A program made the position numbers and the translations under genes. A stretch of DNA of 64,000 bases from CAZXSK01 sp964642855. Its GTDB lineage: Bacteria > Planctomycetota > Phycisphaerae > SM23-33. The DNA lies in contig CAZXSK010000011.1 in assembly GCA_964642855.1 (NCBI GenBank), forward strand, positions 1-64,000, read 5' to 3'. Each line of letters begins with the position of its first letter. Position 1 is the first letter of the stretch. Below the pieces are notes generated by a model. The model saw only the letters and a list, made by a program, of their open reading frames with translations, had not been told where the DNA came from and did no database searches. Below are positions 58,187 to 64,000 of this stretch, piece after piece.

Positions 58187-60103
58187 ATGACTTCCGCATC
58201 GTCGAACCAAGACAAGCCGTCCCGGCTCGCAACCCTGTGGGCGTTCATGAAGGGCTTCCGCACGCTGTACCTCGGGGCGATCCTTGCGCTGTTGTTTGCC
58301 GTGCTGATCTCTTACGTCCGACCACTGATTATCGGGGCGACCATCGACAGCGTCATCGGCGACCAGCCGCCGGGCTGGCCTGGCTGGGTCACCGCGCCGA
58401 TCGAGCGGCTGGGGGGCACGAGCATGCTCGCGCGCAATCTCTGGGCGTGCGGCCTGGCGATCGTGCTGCTCACCGCAGCCAGCGGTGGGTTCATGTATCT
58501 CAAAGGGCGCTGGGCAGCCAGCGCAGCCGAGGGCATCGCACGCCGGATCCGCGACCGGCTCTACGACCAGCTCCAAAGCCTGCCCCTGACCTTCCACGAC
58601 CGCCACGACACCGGCGACCTCGTCCAGCGGTGCACGTCCGACGTCGAGACCATCCACGTGTTTCTCTCCCTGCAGGTCACCGAGGTAGGCCGGGCGATCA
58701 TCCAGGTGCTGGCCGTGCTGCCGATCATGCTCTACCTCAACGTCACGATGACCGGCGTGTCGATGCTGCTGATCCCGGTGATCCTGGTCGGCACGGTGAT
58801 CTTCTTCCTGAAGGTCCGCACCGCGTTCCAGCGATCCGACGAAGCCGAGGGACGCATGACCGCCCGGCTGCAGGAGAACATCACCGGCATCCGTGTGGTG
58901 CGCGCCTTCGCCCGGCAGGACTTCGAAAGCCGGCGGTTCGCCGAAAGGAACGCCGAGTTCCGCGACCTCGACTACCGGCTGATCCGGCTGCTGGCGTGGT
59001 ACTGGTCGATCTCCGATTACATCTGTTTCGCCCAGCGCGGGCTGGTGCTGTTCGCCGGGGCTTACATCGTCTCGCGGGGCAGGATGACCATCGGCGAGCT
59101 GGTGATCTTCCTGTGGTTCGTCGACCAGTTCCTCTGGCCGATCCGGCGGATGGGCCGGACCCTGACCGATCTCAGCAAGGCGCTGGTTTCGGTGGGCAGG
59201 CTGGGCGACATCCTGCACGAGTCGCGGGAGATCGACGACACCGACGCCCCCACGCCCGACCTGCGCATCGAGGGGCGCGTGGAGTTCCGGGACGTGCACT
59301 TCGCCTTCGAAAGGCCCGCAGGCCTGACCGCCGCCCAGGACGCCCCGGGCGAAGACGGGCAACCGTCCGATTCCTCCGATCACGTGCTGCGCGGCGTGAG
59401 TTTCGTCGCCGAGCCCGGACAGACCGTCGCCATCCTGGGCCCCAGCGGCTCGGGCAAGAGCACGATCATCAACCTGCTGCTGAGGCTGTACGACTACCGG
59501 CGGGGCAGCATTCGCCTGGACGACGCCGAGCTGCGCGACCTCGACCGGCGGGCCGCCCGGTCCCAGTTCGGCGTGATCATGCAGCAGCCGTTCCTGTACT
59601 CCAAGAGCCTGCGGGAGAACATCAAGCTCGCCCGCGGCGCCGCCAGCGACGACGAGATGATCGAGGCCACGCAGATCGCCTGCGTGCACGATTCGGTTGC
59701 CTCCTTCGAGCACGGCTACGACACCGTCGTCGGCGAGCGCGGCGTGACGCTCTCGGGCGGACAGCGCCAGCGCGTGGCGTTGGCGCGGGCGATTCTCAAG
59801 GATCCGCCCGTGCTGATCCTCGACGACGCCCTGTCTGCCGTCGACACGCAGACCGAGGCGATGATCCTCCGCGCCCTCAAGCAGCGGCGGGGGCGGCACA
59901 CCACGCTGCTGATCGCCCACCGGCTGAGCACGCTGATGCACGCCGACCGGATCCTCGTGCTCGACCACGGGCGCATCGTGCAGCGAGGCACGCACGAACA
60001 GCTCGTCACGCGCGACGGCCTGTACCGCAGGCTGTGGACCATCCAGAACTCCCTGGAGGATGACCTCCGGGACGACGTAGAGCAGCCGGCGCCGGCGTCC
60101 TGA
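58187..60103 (+). CDS. ABC exporter, heterodimer subunit with degenerate nucleotide-binding site
   Basis: This 638-aa half-transporter has six TM helices (about 25-315) and a C-terminal ATPase domain. Walker A is LGPSGSGKSTI (about 418-428), the signature is LSGGQRQRVALARAI (about 522-536) and Walker B is VLILDDALSAVD (about 543-554). The residue after the Walker B Asp is Asp, not the catalytic Glu, as in BmrC and TM287. Between the TM and ATPase parts is an acidic insertion (about 385-401). It pairs with the next gene: their sites would be one degenerate and one canonical. The likely role is export of drugs or lipids. The stop is followed by the partner after 32 bp. Confidence 0.88.
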   Translation: MTSASSNQDKPSRLATLWAFMKGFRTLYLGAILALLFAVLISYVRPLIIGATIDSVIGDQPPGWPGWVTAPIERLGGTSMLARNLWACGLAIVLLTAASGGFMYLKGRWAASAAEGIARRIRDRLYDQLQSLPLTFHDRHDTGDLVQRCTSDVETIHVFLSLQVTEVGRAIIQVLAVLPIMLYLNVTMTGVSMLLIPVILVGTVIFFLKVRTAFQRSDEAEGRMTARLQENITGIRVVRAFARQDFESRRFAERNAEFRDLDYRLIRLLAWYWSISDYICFAQRGLVLFAGAYIVSRGRMTIGELVIFLWFVDQFLWPIRRMGRTLTDLSKALVSVGRLGDILHESREIDDTDAPTPDLRIEGRVEFRDVHFAFERPAGLTAAQDAPGEDGQPSDSSDHVLRGVSFVAEPGQTVAILGPSGSGKSTIINLLLRLYDYRRGSIRLDDAELRDLDRRAARSQFGVIMQQPFLYSKSLRENIKLARGAASDDEMIEATQIACVHDSVASFEHGYDTVVGERGVTLSGGQRQRVALARAILKDPPVLILDDALSAVDTQTEAMILRALKQRRGRHTTLLIAHRLSTLMHADRILVLDHGRIVQRGTHEQLVTRDGLYRRLWTIQNSLEDDLRDDVEQPAPAS

Positions 60104-60135
60104 CCCGCCCGCCTGGCTGCTCCGAGGACAACACG

Positions 60136-62022
60136 ATGATGGATTCGGCCATACACGAAGAAGAATTCTCCGACAAGATCGACATTCGCCTGTGGGCGAA
60201 GGTCTACGGCCTGGCGCTGCCTCACAGGAAGACACTCGCTGCGCTGGTGACGACCTCGATTCTCCTGGCCGCCGTCGACGGCGTGATGTTTCTGGTGCCC
60301 AAGCTCGTGATCGATCGCCTGCTGGCGTCGGGGCGGGAGGCCTCGCTGATGACCCCCGCGCTGATGTACCTCGGGCTCTCGACGCTGTTCTGCATCTGCG
60401 TGGCGGGGTTCATTCACTTCGCCGGGCGCATCGCCACCCACGTCAGCCACGACATCCGCAAGCAGGGCTTTGATCGCCTCCAGGAGCTGTCGTTCTCGTA
60501 TTACGACAAACGCCCGGCCGGTTGGCTGATGGCCAGAATGACCAGCGACTGCAACAAGCTCTCGCGCATCCTCGCCTGGGGCACGCTGGAGTTGACCTGG
60601 AGCATGTGCTTCATCACGGCGATGGTCGCGATCATGCTGATCGTCGAGTGGCGTTTGGCGCTGATCGTCATGGGCGTACTGCCCCCCATGGCGATCCTCA
60701 GCCTCTACTTCCAGCGTAAGATCCTGCGCGCGTCGAGACAGGTGCGCAAGACCAACTCGTCGATCACGGCTTCGTACAACGAGGGCATCAGCGGCGTGCG
60801 GACGACCAAGACCCTCGTCCGCGAGCGCGACAACCTGCGCGAGTTCGAGCGCCTCACGGAAACCATGCGGACCTCCGCGATCCGAAGCGCGCTGTACTCG
60901 GCGATGTTCCTGCCCCTGGTCCTGACGCTCGGAAGCATCGGCACGGCGATGGCGCTGTGGTACGGCGGGGTGGACGTCATTGAAACGCTCCGGCTGCCGG
61001 TGGGCGATCCCGATAAGTTCACGCTGGGCAGCCTGGCGCTGTTCATGAACATCTCCGGCGCGCTGATCTTCCCGATCCAGGAACTCGCGCAGATGTTCGC
61101 CGAGTTCCAGAACGCCCGCGCCGCAGCCGAGCGCGTCGTCGAACTGCTGGAGACCGAGCCGGAAATCGAAGACGCCCCCGAGGTCGTCGAGCGGATCAAA
61201 AAGGTCGCCTCCGCGCCGCGCCCCGACGGGCTGGCCGAAGACGGCTACCCCGACCGCATCGAAACCGTCGAGTTCCGCGACGTGACGTTCGAGTACCTTC
61301 CGGGCGAGCCGGTGCTGCGCGAGTTCGATCTCACGGTCCGGGCCGGTCAGACCATTGCGCTGGTCGGGCCCACCGGCGGGGGCAAGAGCACGATCGTCTC
61401 GCTGCTGTGCAGGTTCTACGAACCGACAGGCGGGGCGATTCTCATCAACGGCGTCGACTACCGCAGCCGGGGCCTGCACTGGCTGCAGTCGAACCTGGGC
61501 ATCGTGCTCCAGAGCCCGCACCTGTTCAGCGGCACGGTGGCAGAGAACATCGCCTACGGCCGGTTGGACGCAACGCCCGGGGAGATCCGCCGGGCGGCCG
61601 AGTTGGTCAACGCCCACGAGTTCATCCAGGAGTTGGATAACGGCTACGACACCGAGGTGGGAGAGGGCGGCGGGCGCCTCTCGACGGGACAGAAGCAGCT
61701 GATCTCGTTCGCGCGGGCGGTGCTGGCCGACCCCCAGCTGTTCGTCATGGACGAGGCGACTTCCTCTGTCGACACCGAGACCGAGAAGCTCATCCAGGAA
61801 GGCCTGCACGAAGTGCTCGACGGGCGGATCAGTTTCGTGATCGCCCACCGGCTGTCGACCATCCGCGAGGCCGACCGCATCCTGGTGATCGAAGGCGGGC
61901 GCATCGTCGAGCAGGGCGACCACCGCGAGCTGATTGCCCGTCGCGGGCGGTACTACGGCCTGTACACCAACCAGTTCGCCCGCGAGCAGGAAGACTCGGT
62001 CCTCTCCGGCGGGGCGGAGTAG
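60136..62022 (+). CDS. ABC exporter, heterodimer subunit with canonical catalytic glutamate
   Basis: This 628-aa half-transporter has six TM helices (about 30-330). The ATPase domain has Walker A VGPTGGGKSTIVSLL (about 410-424), a modified signature LSTGQKQLISFARAV (about 515-529), and Walker B LFVMDEATSSVD (about 535-546) with the catalytic Glu. This is the TM288/BmrD-type partner, with the non-canonical signature that completes the degenerate site of the first subunit. GAGGA lies before the ATG. It is followed by a terminator-like hairpin. The pair shares the leader upstream of the first gene. Confidence 0.88.
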   Translation: MMDSAIHEEEFSDKIDIRLWAKVYGLALPHRKTLAALVTTSILLAAVDGVMFLVPKLVIDRLLASGREASLMTPALMYLGLSTLFCICVAGFIHFAGRIATHVSHDIRKQGFDRLQELSFSYYDKRPAGWLMARMTSDCNKLSRILAWGTLELTWSMCFITAMVAIMLIVEWRLALIVMGVLPPMAILSLYFQRKILRASRQVRKTNSSITASYNEGISGVRTTKTLVRERDNLREFERLTETMRTSAIRSALYSAMFLPLVLTLGSIGTAMALWYGGVDVIETLRLPVGDPDKFTLGSLALFMNISGALIFPIQELAQMFAEFQNARAAAERVVELLETEPEIEDAPEVVERIKKVASAPRPDGLAEDGYPDRIETVEFRDVTFEYLPGEPVLREFDLTVRAGQTIALVGPTGGGKSTIVSLLCRFYEPTGGAILINGVDYRSRGLHWLQSNLGIVLQSPHLFSGTVAENIAYGRLDATPGEIRRAAELVNAHEFIQELDNGYDTEVGEGGGRLSTGQKQLISFARAVLADPQLFVMDEATSSVDTETEKLIQEGLHEVLDGRISFVIAHRLSTIREADRILVIEGGRIVEQGDHRELIARRGRYYGLYTNQFAREQEDSVLSGGAE

Positions 62023-62032
62023 GAGTTACCCC

Positions 62033-62058
62033 CGCCCGGCGCGGCAGGCGGGCGTTTT
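62033..62058 (+). terminator. Terminator after the ABC exporter operon
   Basis: CGCCCG (62033-62038), a 10-nt loop, CGGGCG (62049-62054), then TTTT. It lies 11 bp after the second exporter's stop. Confidence 0.5.
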
Positions 62059-62122
62059 GCGTTTGCACTGCCCCCCGCCCGTCGGGTTCAATCTGTCTCC
62101 ATCGACTGACCAGGAGATCCGC

Positions 62123-63556
62123 ATGCTTTCGACCCTCGAAAAGCGATTCGGCGAGATAGCCCCGCAAGGGGCCTTCTGTTCCCTGCGTTATGTGCGCAGC
62201 GTCGACGAAATCCTCGCGGTGCGCCAGGACGTGCCCCAACCTCCCCGGCGAAGCGACGACGCCGGCGCGATGATTACCGTCATCCGCGACGGCGGACTGG
62301 GCTACGCCGCCACCTCCGACCTGTCCCGGGCGGGGCTTCAGCGGGCGGTCGAGAGGGCCTCGGCGTGGGCGAAGCGATCCGCAGGCCGGTCGGTCGCGGA
62401 CTTCTCCGCCATCGACATGCCCGCCCCCACCGGCGAGTACGAAAGCCCCGAGCGCGTCGCCTGGGACGCCACCACCCAGGGCGAGAAGTTCGACCTGCTG
62501 CGGCAGACGTGCTCGTCGCTCAAGGCCGACGAGAGGATCGTCGACTGGAGCACTTCGCTGTGGCATACCGACCTGGAGCAGATCTACCTGACCACCGGCG
62601 GTGGGCGCGTGGTGCAGCGGATCCGCATGTTGTGTCCGTCGATGTCCGTCACGGCGGCAGAGGGCGGCGAGGCGATCGAGCGCAGCTACGGGGGCAGGGG
62701 CTACTGCAGACAGGCGGGCCTGGAGCTTCTCGACGACATCGAATTCCGCGAGGCGGGCCCGGGTGTCTCCGACGAGGCGCTGCAGCTTCTGGCGGCTCCG
62801 AACTGTCCGTCGGGCACCATGGACGTGCTGCTGGCCCCCGACCAGATGATCCTGCAGATTCACGAGTCGATCGGTCATCCGCTGGAGCTGGACCGCATCC
62901 TGGGCGACGAGCGGAACTACGCGGGCACGAGTTTCGTGACGCCCGAGATGTTCGGCAGTTACCGGTACGGCAGCGAGCTGCTGAATGTGACGTTCGACCC
63001 GACGCGCCAGGGCGAGTTCGCCACGTACGCTTTCGACGACGACGGCGCCGAAGCCCGCCGGACCGCCATCATCGAGAAGGGCATACTCAAGCGGGGCCTG
63101 GGGGGCGTGGTGTCCCGGCATCGCAGCGGCCTGGAGGGCGCCGCCTCCACGCGCGCGTGCAGTTGGAACCGGCCTCCCATCGACCGGATGGCGAACCTGA
63201 ATCTCGAGTGCGGCGACAGCTCGCTGGACGAGATGATCGGCTCGATCGAGCGCGGCGTGTACATGAAGACCAACTGCTCGTGGTCGATCGACGACAGCAG
63301 GAACAAGTTCCAGTTCGGCTGCGAGTGGGGGCGGCGTATCGAGGACGGCCGGCTGACGGACCTGGTCAAGAAGCCCAACTACCGGGGCGTCAGCGCGACG
63401 TTCTGGCGGAATCTGCGGAAGGTCGGTTCGCCGGAGACGGCGGAGATGCTCGGCACGCCCAACTGCGGCAAGGGCGAGCCCAACCAGTGCGTCCGCGTGG
63501 GGCATGCCAGCCCGGCGTGCGTGTTCGCCGACGTCGACGTGTTCGGCGGGGAGTGA
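62123..63556 (+). CDS. tldD: TldD family metalloprotease-like protein
   Basis: At 477 aa this is the normal TldD length. The zinc motif HESIGHPLELDRIL (about 255-268) has the HExxxH form of the family, and the C-terminal part has TNCSWSIDDSRNKFQFGCEW (about 382-401). TldD with PmbA/TldE processes peptides such as microcins and degrades unfolded proteins in the cytoplasm. AGGAG lies 6 bases upstream of the ATG. The next gene is a family member, so this is a heterodimer operon. Confidence 0.85.
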   Translation: MLSTLEKRFGEIAPQGAFCSLRYVRSVDEILAVRQDVPQPPRRSDDAGAMITVIRDGGLGYAATSDLSRAGLQRAVERASAWAKRSAGRSVADFSAIDMPAPTGEYESPERVAWDATTQGEKFDLLRQTCSSLKADERIVDWSTSLWHTDLEQIYLTTGGGRVVQRIRMLCPSMSVTAAEGGEAIERSYGGRGYCRQAGLELLDDIEFREAGPGVSDEALQLLAAPNCPSGTMDVLLAPDQMILQIHESIGHPLELDRILGDERNYAGTSFVTPEMFGSYRYGSELLNVTFDPTRQGEFATYAFDDDGAEARRTAIIEKGILKRGLGGVVSRHRSGLEGAASTRACSWNRPPIDRMANLNLECGDSSLDEMIGSIERGVYMKTNCSWSIDDSRNKFQFGCEWGRRIEDGRLTDLVKKPNYRGVSATFWRNLRKVGSPETAEMLGTPNCGKGEPNQCVRVGHASPACVFADVDVFGGE

Positions 63557-63567
63557 AAGGACATCCG

Positions 63568-64000
63568 ATGCAGGAATACTTCAGCGAACTTGTCGACCAC
63601 GCCACCGACGCCCTCCGCGGCGACGAGGTGCTGCTGGTTAACCTCCACGCCGAAGACAGCGACTTCGTCCGGCTGAACCGCTCGGCCATCCGGCAGGCGG
63701 GCGGTGTCCAGCAGGCGTACCTGACGCTGGAACTCATCGACGGACAGAAGCACTGCAGCCAGACGCTGACCCTGACGCGCCAGCCGAAGGAGGACCGCGG
63801 GCGCGTCTCCGGTGCGCTGGAGAGCCTGCGGACCAGCCTCGCCGATGTGCCCGAAGACCCGCACCTGCTCTACGCCACCGACGTCCACAGCACCGAGCAT
63901 CTTGGCGAGAACGCACTGCCCGACCCGGCCGAGGCACTGGACGCCGTGCTGCTGGCCGGGGCGGGACTGGACATGGTGGGCATCTTCGCCGCCGGCGGGG
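63568..64000 (+). CDS. PmbA/TldE-like partner of TldD (5' part, truncated by the window end)
   Basis: The ATG at 63568 lies 11 bp after the TldD stop, with GAAAGGA about 7 bases upstream. The 144 codons seen (MQEYFSELVDHATDALRGDE at the start) give the N-terminal alpha/beta domain of the TldD/PmbA superfamily, with SDFVRLNRSAIRQAGGVQQA (about 31-50) recalling the family's signature strand. The zinc-less partner domain would lie beyond the window. Assignment is based on the start and the position after tldD. Confidence 0.7.
   Translation, partial: MQEYFSELVDHATDALRGDEVLLVNLHAEDSDFVRLNRSAIRQAGGVQQAYLTLELIDGQKHCSQTLTLTRQPKEDRGRVSGALESLRTSLADVPEDPHLLYATDVHSTEHLGENALPDPAEALDAVLLAGAGLDMVGIFAAGG

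Noticed and set aside
57851..60235. Long minus-strand open frame opposite the first ABC exporter gene (794 codons)
   Set aside because: Antisense shadow of a clear ABC transporter gene; no family motif and no start signal. The same applies to minus-strand frames at 59716-61923 and 61829-63505.
1..64000. CRISPR arrays, tRNA and rRNA genes
   Set aside because: No regularly spaced direct repeats, no tRNA T-loop-like GTTCGA patterns in a cloverleaf context, and no rRNA sequence were recognised by eye; a tRNAscan or Infernal run would settle it.

Overview
The window is a GC-rich chromosomal segment that most likely comes from a planctomycete of the Phycisphaerae type. This is inferred from a mixture of traits, not from any rRNA: a PEP-CTERM exported protein, polysaccharide-lyase-like secreted proteins, a stand-alone LigD-type 3'-phosphoesterase, an ARPP-1-like lipoprotein, a divergent pilMNOP/pilB/pilT/pilC cluster with pseudopilins, and a MurD that points to peptidoglycan synthesis. 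No rRNA, tRNA or CRISPR array was recognised.

Layout. 1-16.5 kb holds carbohydrate and envelope genes: a TIM-barrel sugar isomerase, a secreted heparinase-like protein, an oligogalacturonate-lyase-like propeller, a ZIP metal transporter, ComM/YifB, a DUF3592 protein, a PEP-CTERM protein with a clear terminator, a large secreted toroid-like protein, a membrane protein, and a P-loop/deoxyribosyltransferase-like fusion. 16.5-24.7 kb is a minus-strand type IV pilus / type II secretion operon (pilM-N-O-P-B-T-C plus two pseudopilins) with a structured upstream leader. 25-34.4 kb is housekeeping: HemW, an FHA protein, RuvX, a mannose-1-phosphate guanylyltransferase, a coupled inactive/active M16 peptidase pair running into MurD, PurB, and a DUF4870 protein.

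34.8-48.3 kb is a compact, single-direction phage-derived structural cassette: portal, scaffold-like, SU10/DUF5309-like major capsid, connector/terminator-like small proteins, tail hub and tip candidates, a holin-like protein and a lipoprotein. Most junctions overlap by a few bases. No terminase, maturation protease, tape measure, endolysin, integrase or replication gene is present. The intergenic region in front of the portal carries two perfect GC-rich palindromes. It could be a prophage remnant, a gene-transfer-agent-like element or a domesticated particle.

48.3-64 kb holds a LigD-PE-like protein, a 56-aa 2[4Fe-4S] ferredoxin, a Fur-family regulator with a palindrome at its promoter, an ARPP-1-like lipoprotein, an SGNH hydrolase with a GH130-like enzyme, a 54-aa membrane microprotein coupled to an APC permease fused to two universal-stress domains, a Gfo/Idh/MocA oxidoreductase, a heterodimeric ABC exporter pair, and TldD plus the start of a PmbA/TldD partner.

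The most interesting regulatory find is in front of the ABC exporter pair (57.79-58.19 kb). There is a sigma-70-like promoter, a 32-codon leader ORF, and a 10-nt sequence present twice. Either copy can pair with the same intervening segment, giving mutually exclusive antiterminator and terminator hairpins. The 5' antiterminator arm is covered by the last codons and stop of the leader ORF. This is the layout of translation-dependent attenuation, as known for the Bacillus subtilis bmrB-bmrCD exporter, and here it sits on an exporter pair with the same degenerate/consensus nucleotide-binding-site asymmetry.
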